64,000 nucleotides of DNA from assembly GCA_963974055.1 (NCBI GenBank), contig CAXBCP010000002.1, positions 62,001-126,000 on the forward strand, in the 5' to 3' direction. Position 1 is the stretch's first letter. The number at the start of each line of letters is the position of its first letter. Under the pieces are notes generated by a model. It was not told the origin of the DNA. It searched no databases and saw only the letters and a program-made list of their open reading frames with translations. Source of the DNA: CAXBCP01 sp963974055 (lineage in GTDB: Bacteria > Pseudomonadota > Alphaproteobacteria > MPNO01 > UBA830). Of the stretch, positions 16,741 through 24,541 are shown piece by piece. Made by a program: the position numbers and the translations under genes.

Positions 16741-17444
16741 CGCTTTTCACCGGGCAGGCCGGCGGGTTTCCCGGACGCCGGACCGGCGGCTGTTCCGGCC
16801 GGTTCGTCATCGGACCGGACTTTCGGGTCGACGCGGTACACCAGAGCAACGGCCTCCGTGGCACCGTAACTGGTTCCGCCCGAAACCGTCCCCGGAAGCG
16901 CGCCACGGGCTGTCAGCGTTTCCGCCAGCGCAGCGGCGCGTGCAATCGGCAGCGGAACCGCCACGGTCATCCTGTCAGGCGGGATCCAGCCACCGACAAG
17001 AGACACTTCGACCTTGTGACGCAGGCCCGGCACCGATTTCCCGAGCAGTTGCGCCAGTTTCCCCAGAAGTTCCCCGCGGTCCTCCCGCAGCGCCGCGCTC
17101 CCCGCCACGAAAAGGTCATCTGGCGCCATCGTCACCCGGAGCAGGCGTCCGCGCTTAAGATTTTCGATTTTTGCAACCGAGAGGTCCGTGCGGATCAGGT
17201 CGGCAAAGCTGTCGAGGATCATTTCGGCTCCCGGCGTTGCGCCCCGGTCCGAAGACCGTGCAACGGCTTCCTCGGCGCGTTGCCCATGCATCCGGAATGT
17301 GGAAGCCAGGCTTTCGGTTACAGCGGCGGAACGGCCGCTGTCATGATGGGAAGCATTGAACAATAGAATAAAGAAGGCGAGCACCAGCAGGTACAGGCTG
17401 AGCACCTGTATGAGCGTTGGATCCTTCGCGGAAAGGCGCCGCAT
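16737..17444 (-). CDS. MotB-like protein lacking the channel Asp
   Basis: A 235-residue protein with a single N-terminal membrane helix (IQVLSLYLLVLAFFILLFN, about residues 12-30) and a divergent OmpA-like periplasmic domain (about 95-215: RVTMAPDDLFVAGSAALREDRGELLGKLAQLL, KVEVSLVGGW, LPIARAAALAETLTARG). Aligned on the shared FF, the position of the MotB proton-binding Asp is Ser16, so it should not form a proton path alone. The C-terminus is Gly/Pro-rich. It overlaps motB by 4 bp. It may be a partner or modifier of MotB; that is inference from position and topology. Confidence 0.7.
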   Translation of the reverse strand: MRRLSAKDPTLIQVLSLYLLVLAFFILLFNASHHDSGRSAAVTESLASTFRMHGQRAEEAVARSSDRGATPGAEMILDSFADLIRTDLSVAKIENLKRGRLLRVTMAPDDLFVAGSAALREDRGELLGKLAQLLGKSVPGLRHKVEVSLVGGWIPPDRMTVAVPLPIARAAALAETLTARGALPGTVSGGTSYGATEAVALVYRVDPKVRSDDEPAGTAAGPASGKPAGLPGEKR

Positions 17445-17467
17445 TCCCCCCTCCGTTAAAATCAGAA

Positions 17468-18145
17468 CTATCCCATGTCAGCGAGCAGAGCGTCGATATC
17501 GTCCTGCGAATTGGCGTTTTCCGCCATCTGCGGACCTTCGAGAAGGTCTTCTTCATTGACCTCTCCGTCGACGCTTTCGACAACTTCCTTGTCGGCCTGG
17601 CGCTGGCGTTTCAGCTCTTCACGGGTTTCGCGGTCGGGCCCGAATTTCTGCACGACGGTCTCGACTTTCTCCTCGATCTCCCGCAGGGCTGTCACAACCT
17701 TGTGTATCCGCTGGCCGGTGATGTCCTGGAAACTACAGGCTTCGTATATCTGGGTAACGGCGTCGGACAGCACATTCGACTGTTCGTCCGAAATCACTTC
17801 GGCCACGGATTCGATCATCTCTGCCGCTTCCATGATCGAGTTGGTCGCAACTTCCGTAGCCTCGATAACGGCATCCAGTTCGTCCGTCGCGTCGGGAATA
17901 TGCTCGTCGGTAATTTCTTCCGGACGGATCGCCGCAATTTCCGCCTTCGTTGCCTCGATAAAGGACGAGAGTTCTTCGAGTTCTTTCATGACCCGGGGAT
18001 CGGCACCGCCGATATTTCCGTTCATCGTCGAAAGCATGTCTTCCAGAACTGCGCGCACCTGATCGGTATCGACGCCGGTTTTCATTTGCTGACCTACCTC
18101 TTCGAGACGCGTCGCGAGATCGGGATCGATCGCCTGCCGGACCAT
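17468..18145 (-). CDS. cheZ: Chemotaxis phosphatase CheZ
   Basis: CheZ removes phosphate from CheY-P. The 225-residue protein is a long helical hairpin; the catalytic region FQDITGQRIHKVV has the essential Asp141 and Gln145 (D-I-T-G-Q). The extreme C-terminus, SQDDIDALLADMG, is the amphipathic CheY-binding peptide, separated by an acidic linker (about 185-212). It is directly downstream of cheY (10 bp), so enzyme and substrate are co-expressed. CheZ is found in only part of the alphaproteobacteria; here both functional motifs are intact. Confidence 0.93.
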   Translation of the reverse strand: MVRQAIDPDLATRLEEVGQQMKTGVDTDQVRAVLEDMLSTMNGNIGGADPRVMKELEELSSFIEATKAEIAAIRPEEITDEHIPDATDELDAVIEATEVATNSIMEAAEMIESVAEVISDEQSNVLSDAVTQIYEACSFQDITGQRIHKVVTALREIEEKVETVVQKFGPDRETREELKRQRQADKEVVESVDGEVNEEDLLEGPQMAENANSQDDIDALLADMG

Positions 18146-18155
18146 CGGGCTGTTC

Positions 18156-18542
18156 CTAAAAGTCGCCGATGACGCCGACGAGCTTGGCTTTCAGCGTTGC
18201 CGCATTGAACGGCTTGACGATATAGTTGTTCACCCCGGCCTGCTTGGCTGCCACAACGTTTTCGGTCTTGCTTTCGGCCGTCACCATGATGAACGGAAGC
18301 TTCGCCAGCTTCGAATCCGCGCGCACTTCCTTGAGAAGCTGGAAACCCGTCATGGGTTCCATGTTCCAGTCAGAAATGCACAGCTGGAAATTACCTTCGC
18401 GCAGTTTCGTAAGCGCGGTGCTGCCGTCGGTAGCCTCTTCAACATTGTGAAAGCCGAGCTGCTTGAGCAGGTTCCGAATAATCCGGATCATTGTCTTGTA
18501 GTCGTCAACAACCAGGATTTTCATTTCTTTATCGACGGTCAT
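18156..18542 (-). CDS. cheY: Chemotaxis response regulator CheY
   Basis: CheY is the single-domain receiver that binds FliM when phosphorylated. The 128-residue protein has all catalytic residues: acidic pair in ILVVDDYKTM (near residue 12-13), the phospho-acceptor in LCISDWNMEPMTG (about residue 57), Thr in FIMVTAES and Lys in NNYIVKPFNAATL. It starts at MTVDKEMK; an upstream in-frame ATG adds only seven unlikely residues, and an internal ATG (MKILVV) is possible. cheZ follows 10 bp downstream. A 119-bp spacer separates it from motE, so it probably has its own promoter. Confidence 0.95.
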   Translation of the reverse strand: MTVDKEMKILVVDDYKTMIRIIRNLLKQLGFHNVEEATDGSTALTKLREGNFQLCISDWNMEPMTGFQLLKEVRADSKLAKLPFIMVTAESKTENVVAAKQAGVNNYIVKPFNAATLKAKLVGVIGDF

Positions 18543-18617
18543 CTTTTTACTCCGTAGGTGCAACGCTCGGCAATTGAACGGGCGATTGATTAACTTGTCT
18601 AAAATACCTGCTATCCG

Positions 18618-18632
18618 TTAACGCACCCCTAA
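18618..18632. promoter_or_regulatory. Possible CtrA box upstream of cheY
   Basis: TTAA-N7-CTAA, one base from the full CtrA site, lies in the 119-bp spacer between motE and cheY, 76-90 bp upstream of the cheY start. Only a one-mismatch match, so tentative. Confidence 0.3.
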
Positions 18633-18661
18633 TGTTGGCAAACACGCAGAGGCGCCGTGGG

Positions 18662-19369
18662 TCAGCCCCCTTCGCCGGCAACTGCCGGAAGCGGCAGTTC
18701 GCGACGTTCCGCAAGGCGGGAGGTCACAGCCTTCGCCTTCGCCGGATCCATTGCAGCGAAGATCGTCGCGGTCTTCGCTTCACGCATTCTTTCGACGACA
18801 TCGAGCAGGATATCCATCTCAAGTCGCTCGAAAATCCGCGCGGCATTTTTGGGTTTCATCGTTTCGTAAATTTTCACGAGACTTTTCAGCTTCGCTTCCT
18901 GCTCCTTATCGTGTTTTTTAAGCAGGCCCTGAATCTCTGCCTTCAACGCATTCAGGTCGGCGAGCTTTGCATTCAGCCGTTTTTCGGTCGCCGCGAGGAG
19001 CTTTTCTCGAAGCGCCAGGTCCCGCCGCAACTTGTCGAGTTCCGCCCGGCGTGTCGCAAGACGCTGGAGAACCTGAAACTCCGCCTGCGTGACACTGGTG
19101 GGGTCGAAGGTGTCTCCAACACCCTTCTGCTTCCCGGACGCATCGTCCGCGTGCTTGTCACTGCCTGATTTCTGGGCGCCGTTCTTCGCCTTATCCGAAC
19201 CTACCTGCCCGTCTTTCGCTGCGGCTTTGGGTTTGTCCCCGGCTGCATCCGCCGCGGTCGCCGTCGCAACGGCAACATCGGTATCGGTCCAGATTCCGCC
19301 GACCCGAAGGGTCAAGGCAAGCGTTGCTGTAAAGATAATAACCGGCAGAATCCGGATTCGCGCTGTCAT
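18662..19369 (-). CDS. motE: Flagellar motility protein MotE
   Basis: MotE is a periplasmic chaperone-like protein needed for the motor in alphaproteobacteria; it is related to the MgtE intracellular N domain. The 235-residue protein has an N-terminal export or membrane segment (about residues 7-26), a low-complexity Ala/Lys/Asp-rich linker to residue 85, a coiled coil (about 95-155: AEFQVLQRLATRRAELDKLRRDLALREKLLAATEKR...), then KSLVKIYETMKPKNAARIFERLEMDILLDVVERMREAKTATIFAAMDPAKAKAVTSRLAERR, the MgtE_N-type motif. It abuts the DUF6468 gene with no gap. Confidence 0.88.
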   Translation of the reverse strand: MTARIRILPVIIFTATLALTLRVGGIWTDTDVAVATATAADAAGDKPKAAAKDGQVGSDKAKNGAQKSGSDKHADDASGKQKGVGDTFDPTSVTQAEFQVLQRLATRRAELDKLRRDLALREKLLAATEKRLNAKLADLNALKAEIQGLLKKHDKEQEAKLKSLVKIYETMKPKNAARIFERLEMDILLDVVERMREAKTATIFAAMDPAKAKAVTSRLAERRELPLPAVAGEGG

Positions 19370-20053
19370 CTACGCTACTCCCTGTTTCGCTGCCCGAATC
19401 GCGTCGAGCAAATGGCGTTCGGCTTCGGTTCTGGGTTCGAGGCGCGCCGGCGTACGGTCTTTTCCACCTGCCCCGGCCACACCTGTTGCGACCGTACCTG
19501 CTTCGGCCCGGACAACCTCGTCAGCGGACCGGATCGGCGGCGAAAACGGCTGGACGCCCCTGTCGCCGGATTTCGGTTGATCCGAAGACGCTGCGGCAGT
19601 CCCGCCGCGTGTCAGATTGCGGTCGGCCATTTCCCGTTCGATCGCCGCGCGGTCGGGCATATAGCGATCACCGGTGTCACGGGCGGGATCGGGTTCGGAT
19701 TGTCGCGCAACCGAACGCGCGACGGGCACCTTGTACCGATCGTCATCCATCCGGTCGACGAGCAGTTCCGCCTGGTCGATCATCTTCCCGAGGTCATTCT
19801 GCAGGGCCCTGCCTTTCGCAATCGCCGCCTTTACGCTGAACTCGGCCTCGGTCCCGGCCGCCTTCAGCCGGCGCGCGGATTCATTCGCGACCAGCGATGC
19901 TTCACTGAACTGAGCAGCCATCTTCTGCAATTCGCCCTCTCCATCTCGGAGCGCGGCTATTCGCTTGTTCAAACGTACCGCATAGAAAATCATGACGGCG
20001 AGCAGCGCAGCCAACGCTGCATCGAATATCAGCGATATATCGGCAATCATCAT
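19370..20053 (-). CDS. DUF6468 flagellar-cluster protein
   Basis: A 227-residue protein of the DUF6468 type found in alphaproteobacterial flagellar clusters; its role is unknown. One N-terminal membrane helix (IFDAALAALLAVMIFYAVRL, about residues 8-27) is followed by a helical region (RIAALRDGEGELQKMAAQFSEASLVANESARRLKAAG, GRALQNDLGKMIDQAELLVDRM) and a long disordered tail, ending RTEAERHLLDAIRAAKQGVA. The ATG overlaps the fliM stop by 4 bp (ATGA) and its own stop touches motE, so it is translationally coupled to motor genes. Confidence 0.82.
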   Translation of the reverse strand: MMIADISLIFDAALAALLAVMIFYAVRLNKRIAALRDGEGELQKMAAQFSEASLVANESARRLKAAGTEAEFSVKAAIAKGRALQNDLGKMIDQAELLVDRMDDDRYKVPVARSVARQSEPDPARDTGDRYMPDRAAIEREMADRNLTRGGTAAASSDQPKSGDRGVQPFSPPIRSADEVVRAEAGTVATGVAGAGGKDRTPARLEPRTEAERHLLDAIRAAKQGVA

Positions 20054-21210
20054 ACCTGTACCTTAGGCGCCTTATCTTCGACCCGGATGGCGATATTGCC
20101 GTCGTTCTGGCCCATTTTCCCGACGAAAAGCGGCGCGTTGCCGCACCGCAGGACAACGTCGCTCTGAGGACTGGCATTGAGCAGAACCTGCGCACCGGGT
20201 TCGAGGTTGATTACGTCGTCCAGCGAAAGCGACACTTCCCCAAGGAGCGCATTGATCTCGACATCGGTCCGCCAGAGTTCGTTCGCGAGATGGGTTTCCC
20301 AGATGCTGTCCCGGCCGAATTTCTCGCCCATGAACATCTGCAGCAGAAGCTCGCGGATCGGTTCCAGGGTCGCGTAAGGCAGACAGAGCTCGATCTTTCC
20401 ACCGCGGTCTTCCATGTCGACCCGCAGTTTCGCCAGGATTACGGCATTCGCCGACCGCCCGATCGTCGCGAATCTCGGGTTTGTCTCCAGCCGGTCGAAG
20501 CGGAATGTCGCCGGGCTCAGCGGATCGAATGCCGCACTCAGATCGTTGAGGACGACATGCACCATACCTTCGACAAGATTCCGTTCGATCGTCGTATAGG
20601 GGCGTCCTTCGATGCGAAGCGATGCGGTTTGTTTCCGTCCGCCGAGCAAAACGTCCACGATCGAATAAATCAGCGCGGAATCAATGGTCAAAAGCCCGTA
20701 ATTGTCCCACTCCTCGGCCTTGAAAACCGCGAGCATGGCGGGCAACGGGATCGAATTGAGGTAATCGCCGAACCGGATCGACGTAATGTTGTCGAGCGAC
20801 ACTTCGACATTGTCGGACGTGAAATTGCGAAGCGATGTCGACAACATCCGGACGAGCCGGTCATAGACGATTTCCAGCATCGGCAGCCGCTCGTAGGAAA
20901 CGAGCGTGCTGTTGATGATGGCCTTGATCCCCGAGTTGGCCCCGTCTTCGTCCATGTCGTCGCTGAAACCGAGCAGGCTGTCGATTTCATCCTGGTTCAG
21001 GACACGGGTGGACTGTACCTCCTCTTCTCCATCGTCATCGTCGGCGAGAGCGCCCCACTCGTCGGCCATGGCATCCTGGTCGACGTCTTCTCCGTCCCCG
21101 CCACCATCACTGTCGCCGTCGTCATCGCCGTCATCGTCGTCAGCCATTGCGGCCCATTCGGCGGCAACGTCTTCGTCGTTGATCTCTTCCTGGTCTTCTT
21201 CGTCAGCCAT
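20050..21210 (-). CDS. fliM: Flagellar switch protein FliM with acidic N-terminal extension
   Basis: FliM is the CheY-P-binding C-ring protein. The 386-residue chain has the CheY-binding motif LNQDEIDSLLGF at residues 71-82, the middle domain with LVSYERLPMLEIVYDRLVRMLSTSLRNFT and FGDYLNSIPLPAMLAVF, and the C-terminal SpoA domain (about 300-380). The CheY motif is normally at the extreme N-terminus; here about 70 residues precede it, rich in Asp/Glu, with a repeated unit (DEDVAAEWAAMADDDDGDDDG and DQDAMADEWGALADDDDGEEE). It follows fliL by 40 bp and overlaps the DUF6468 gene. Confidence 0.96.
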   Translation of the reverse strand: MADEEDQEEINDEDVAAEWAAMADDDDGDDDGDSDGGGDGEDVDQDAMADEWGALADDDDGEEEVQSTRVLNQDEIDSLLGFSDDMDEDGANSGIKAIINSTLVSYERLPMLEIVYDRLVRMLSTSLRNFTSDNVEVSLDNITSIRFGDYLNSIPLPAMLAVFKAEEWDNYGLLTIDSALIYSIVDVLLGGRKQTASLRIEGRPYTTIERNLVEGMVHVVLNDLSAAFDPLSPATFRFDRLETNPRFATIGRSANAVILAKLRVDMEDRGGKIELCLPYATLEPIRELLLQMFMGEKFGRDSIWETHLANELWRTDVEINALLGEVSLSLDDVINLEPGAQVLLNASPQSDVVLRCGNAPLFVGKMGQNDGNIAIRVEDKAPKVQV

Positions 21211-21250
21211 TACGATTTATTCCCGGTTGTCGGTTGCGTCAGAAGATCGA

Positions 21251-21778
21251 TCACTGAACCAGTACTTCCTTGAACAGCACGTCCTTAACCTTTGCGGGAC
21301 GGACAGCCATGTTTATCCGGGCAAGCAGTTCTTCGCGCAGGCGGTAGATACCGGCGGAGCCGCGGAGATCGTCGATGCGCAACTCCCGGAGATAGACCTG
21401 AAAGTTATCGATAATTCTCGGGCTCATCGTTTTGACGTATTCGGCATCCTGGTCGCTGGTGAGTTCCAGGCTGACATGAATTTTCAGGAATGTCGGACGC
21501 CGCGTATTGCTGTTGAGGTTCACCAGCATTTCCGGCAGGTCCAGGAAAACCGTTTTCGGCAGTTCGGCCGGCGCAGTGCGTGCCGGAGGGGCGTGTTTGG
21601 CGGCTGCGGCCGCATCTTCTTCCCCGCCGCTCATCATCATGAAGGCAATGCCCCCGCCGCCCAGAAGAAGGACAGGCAGAACCACGAAAAGGATCATCTT
21701 TTTGCCGCTGAACTTCTTCTTGCCGGCGATCTCGTCGAAATCTTCGTCGAAATCTGCCGCTACTGCATCATCTGCCAC
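21251..21778 (-). CDS. fliL: Flagellar basal body protein FliL
   Basis: FliL surrounds and stabilises the stator. The 175-residue protein has an acidic cytoplasmic N-terminus, one membrane helix (MILFVVLPVLLLGGGGIAFMMM, about residues 28-49), and a periplasmic stomatin-like domain with TVFLDLPEMLVNLNSNTRRPTFLKIHVSLELTSDQDAEYV and ELRIDDLRGSAGIYRLREELLARINMAVRPAKVKDVLFKEVLVQ, the conserved C-terminus. It heads the minus-strand operon fliL-fliM-DUF6468-motE. A CtrA-like box is 58-72 bp upstream, matching the CtrA control of fliLM in Caulobacter. Confidence 0.95.
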   Translation of the reverse strand: MADDAVAADFDEDFDEIAGKKKFSGKKMILFVVLPVLLLGGGGIAFMMMSGGEEDAAAAAKHAPPARTAPAELPKTVFLDLPEMLVNLNSNTRRPTFLKIHVSLELTSDQDAEYVKTMSPRIIDNFQVYLRELRIDDLRGSAGIYRLREELLARINMAVRPAKVKDVLFKEVLVQ

Positions 21779-21835
21779 GGTCTGGCCTCGCTTGTATGTA
21801 TGGTTTCCCGAGATGCAAACCTATCGCCCGAGTGG

Positions 21836-21850
21836 TTAACAACTGGTTGA
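21836..21850 (-). promoter_or_regulatory. Probable CtrA box for fliL-fliM operon
   Basis: Plus strand TTAA-N7-TTGA (minus strand TCAA-N7-TTAA), one base from the full site, 58-72 bp upstream of fliL. fliLM is an early CtrA-dependent operon in Caulobacter. The flgF sigma-54 promoter on the other side of the 268-bp spacer is about 115 bp away. Confidence 0.55.
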
Positions 21851-21872
21851 GCAATGGGGACCGGTGGGAAAT

Positions 21873-21887
21873 AATTGCCGGGCAATT
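21873..21887. promoter_or_regulatory. ftr-like FlbD enhancer palindrome upstream of flgF
   Basis: AATTGCCGGGCAATT, a perfect palindrome with a central G, lies about 90 bp upstream of the flgF -24/-12 promoter. It shares the TTGCCG/CGGCAA half-site with elements at the other sigma-54 promoters here. Confidence 0.55.
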
Positions 21888-21965
21888 GGTGCCTGAATCC
21901 GGCAGCATTCGAGGCGGCGCGACGCTGATGCCGCGCGGATGCCAGCATTTCCGCCGCTTCCCAAC

Positions 21966-21982
21966 TGGCACACATCCTGCAT
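21966..21982 (+). promoter_or_regulatory. Sigma-54 promoter of flgF-flgG-flgA-flgH
   Basis: TGGCACACATCCTGCAT: GG at 21967-21968 and GC at 21979-21980 with exact 10-base spacing, TGGCAC at -24. The flgF start is 64 bp after the site, and an FlbD-like enhancer palindrome sits upstream. Confidence 0.8.
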
Positions 21983-22046
21983 ATGCCAACCCGCACCGAC
22001 AGGTCCTGTTCATTCAGGCCGGTCGGAACGGGATTTGGGATAGACT

Positions 22047-22775
22047 ATGGAAAACACGCTATTCATCGCCTTGTCACGACAGATGACGGTTCGCCGTCAA
22101 CTGGAGACAGTCGCCAACAATCTGGCGAATGCGAATACGTCGGGATTCAAGGCGGAACGGCTGATGTTCGTCGAATACCTGTCGAAATCGGACAACGGCA
22201 AGACGCAGATGAACTTCGTGCAGGATCTGGCCACTGCCCGGAACCATAACCCGGGGAAATACGAAAGATCCGGAAATGCCTTCGATATGGCGATCGACGG
22301 GCCGGGCTTTTTCGTTGTCGAGGCCCCGAACGGGCAACAGCGCTATACGCGCGACGGACAGTTCCGCATGGACCAGGAAGGCAAGCTGATCACGCGGGAC
22401 GGATTTCCGGTCCTCGGCGAAGGCGATGCCCCGATCCTGTTCCAGCCCAACGATGTAGAGATTTCGGTCCGCGCCGACGGCACGGTCAGCGCCGGGGATC
22501 AGGTCCGCGGCAAACTGAATATCGTCGAATTCAAGAACCCCTACAATATGAAGCGTACCGAGGGGAACCTGCTGAAATCAGAGGATGTGCCCGATCCCGC
22601 CGAAAATTCGTCGGTAATCCAGGGCATGATCGAAGGATCAAACGTCCAGCCGATCCTCGAGATCACCGAAATGATGCGTGCCATGCGGAGTTATCAATCC
22701 GCCGGCAAGTTTATCGAGAGCGAGCACGAACGCCAGCGCCGCGCGATCGACCGCCTCACCAGAGAAACATCGTAA
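22047..22775 (+). CDS. flgF: Flagellar rod protein FlgF
   Basis: FlgF is a proximal rod subunit. The 242-residue protein starts NTLFIALSRQMTVRRQLETVANNLANANTSGFKAE, the rod/hook N-terminal motif, has FDMAIDGPGFFVVEAPNG-QRYTRDGQFRMDQEGKLITRDGFPVLG in the middle, and ends VQPILEITEMMRAMRSYQSAGKFIESEHERQRRAIDRL, the conserved helix. It is the first gene of a sigma-54 driven operon and is followed by flgG after 15 bp. Length and motifs are as expected. Confidence 0.97.
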   Translation: MENTLFIALSRQMTVRRQLETVANNLANANTSGFKAERLMFVEYLSKSDNGKTQMNFVQDLATARNHNPGKYERSGNAFDMAIDGPGFFVVEAPNGQQRYTRDGQFRMDQEGKLITRDGFPVLGEGDAPILFQPNDVEISVRADGTVSAGDQVRGKLNIVEFKNPYNMKRTEGNLLKSEDVPDPAENSSVIQGMIEGSNVQPILEITEMMRAMRSYQSAGKFIESEHERQRRAIDRLTRETS

Positions 22776-22790
22776 AGGGCCATAAATTCA

Positions 22791-23576
22791 ATGAGTGCAC
22801 TCGATATCGCAGCCACAGGCATGCTCGCCCAGCAGTTCAACGTCGAAGTTACGTCGAACAACCTGGCCAACATGAACACCACCGGTTTCAAGCGCCAGCG
22901 GGCGGAGTTCCAGGATCTAATCTATCAGGACCTGGTCCGCGTCGGCTCTACGTCGTCCGATTCCGGCACCATTGTGCCGTCCGGTATCCAGCTCGGCGTC
23001 GGCGTGAAGCTGTCTGCGGTCTATCGCATCATGCAACAGGGCAACATCGCTTCAACCGGCAATACCTATGACGTCGCCATTCAGGGCAAAGGCCTGTTCA
23101 AGGTGGAGCTGCCCAGCGGCGACGAGGCCTATACCCGCGCCGGATCGTTCCAGCTCAGCCCGCAGGGCGAAATTGTGACGACCGACGGCTATCCGGTCCA
23201 GCCCGGGCTGACCGTGCCGGCGGACGCCATCGGCGTAACCATCAATGCCAGTGGCGAGGTTCTTGCAACGATCGCCGGACAGATCGCTCCGACCAATGTC
23301 GGTCAGCTGACGCTCGTCTCCTTTGCGAATGAAGGCGGGCTCGAAGCGATGGGCGACAATCTGTTCCTCGAAACCGCCGCATCCGGCGCCGCAATCGAAG
23401 GCACGCCGGGCCAGGACGGTTTCGGCACGATCCTGCAGGGATATGTCGAGACATCGAATGTCAACGCCGTCGAGGAAATCACCAACCTGATTACCGCGCA
23501 GCGGGCATACGAAATGCTCGCGAAGGTCATCGAGACATCGGACGAAATGTCCGCAACCGCTTCGCAGCTCAGCTAG
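22791..23576 (+). CDS. flgG: Distal rod protein FlgG
   Basis: FlgG forms the distal rod. The 261-residue protein, the canonical length, starts MSALDIAATGMLAQQFNVEVTSNNLANMNTTGFKRQRAEF, contains the FlgG-typical early insertion (GSTSSDSGTIVPSGIQLGVGVKLSAVYRIMQQGN), and ends EEITNLITAQRAYEMLAKVIETSDEMSATASQL. Second gene of the flgF operon, 17 bp before flgA. Confidence 0.98.
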   Translation: MSALDIAATGMLAQQFNVEVTSNNLANMNTTGFKRQRAEFQDLIYQDLVRVGSTSSDSGTIVPSGIQLGVGVKLSAVYRIMQQGNIASTGNTYDVAIQGKGLFKVELPSGDEAYTRAGSFQLSPQGEIVTTDGYPVQPGLTVPADAIGVTINASGEVLATIAGQIAPTNVGQLTLVSFANEGGLEAMGDNLFLETAASGAAIEGTPGQDGFGTILQGYVETSNVNAVEEITNLITAQRAYEMLAKVIETSDEMSATASQLS

Positions 23577-23593
23577 AAGAAAGGCCGATAGCC

Positions 23594-24535
23594 ATGCAAT
23601 TCTTCATCCTCACTGTCATTGCCGCGGCAATCGCTTTTGCCGGCTTTGCCCCAGCATACGCACAGGTTTCGCTAAGGGCAGCCGTCGCCGTGGACACGAC
23701 CGAAGTCACCGTACAGGACGTGTTCCCCGGCGCGGAAAGCAATGCCGTTATCGCCAAAACCCCGGCGCCCGGCCGGCGCCTGATACTGGACGCCTATACG
23801 CTGAAACGGATTGCAAAGCGCCACAACGTACTGTGGCAACCGCGCACGCGCCTCGATCAGGCTGTCGTAACGCGTGAAAGCCGTATCCTGAACACATCCG
23901 AGATCGAAGCGGCTCTGCGGCGCGCCCTGACGGGTGCCGGTATGCCCGACTCGCAGCAGGTGGAACTGACGAACAGGGTTACGAGAATCAGCGTGGCGAC
24001 CAACGTGGCATCGCCGTTCCGTATCGACAATCCTGTTATCGACCGCCAGAACGGCCGGATTTCTGCTATTCTGACAGTCACGTCGGGAACCAGCGACAAG
24101 CTGAACTACAGGCTGGACGCATTCACCTATTCCGTTATCGATGTCCCGGTGCTCAACCGGCGCATCCGGCGCGGCGAAGTGATCGAGGCAGCCGACGTCA
24201 TCTGGAAGAAAACCCGCAAAGACGATGTCGGCCGGAATGTGGTCCGCATGCGCGAGGCCGCAATCGGTCAGGCGGCGCGGCGGTACCTGGCGGCCGGCGC
24301 GCAGATCATGATCGACGACCTGGAACCGCCCACACTGGTACGCAAAGGCGCGCTGGTCACAATCCACCTCGACACGCCCAATCTGCACCTGACGGCAAAA
24401 GCGCGCGCAAGCGAGGACGGCGCCCTCAATCAAACGATACGGGTCGTCAATGTCCGCAGCAAAAGAACCGTGGAAGCCGTCGTTCGCAGCCCGTCGAAGG
24501 TCGTTATCCCCGTCGATTATCTATCAACCAACTAG
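23594..24535 (+). CDS. flgA: P-ring assembly chaperone FlgA
   Basis: FlgA is the periplasmic chaperone for the P-ring protein FlgI. The 313-residue protein has a Sec signal peptide (MQFFILTVIAAAIAFAGFAP then AYAQ, cleaved near residue 24) and a C-terminal SAF-type domain from about residue 175 (DVPVLNRRIRRGEVIEAADVIWKKT, GQAARRYLAAGAQIMIDDLEPPTLVRKGALVTIHLDTPNLHLTAKARASEDGALNQTIRVVNVRSKRTVEAVV). The N-terminal half is variable as usual. flgA, flgG and flgH adjoin in many alphaproteobacteria. Confidence 0.93.
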   Translation: MQFFILTVIAAAIAFAGFAPAYAQVSLRAAVAVDTTEVTVQDVFPGAESNAVIAKTPAPGRRLILDAYTLKRIAKRHNVLWQPRTRLDQAVVTRESRILNTSEIEAALRRALTGAGMPDSQQVELTNRVTRISVATNVASPFRIDNPVIDRQNGRISAILTVTSGTSDKLNYRLDAFTYSVIDVPVLNRRIRRGEVIEAADVIWKKTRKDDVGRNVVRMREAAIGQAARRYLAAGAQIMIDDLEPPTLVRKGALVTIHLDTPNLHLTAKARASEDGALNQTIRVVNVRSKRTVEAVVRSPSKVVIPVDYLSTN

Positions 24536-24541
24536 ATCCGG

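Noticed and set aside
21813..21829. Minus-strand GG-N10-GC match upstream of fliL that could be a sigma-54 promoter.
   Set aside because: Only GG, TT and GC match, the -24 box is poor, and the adjacent CtrA-like box explains an early operon better.
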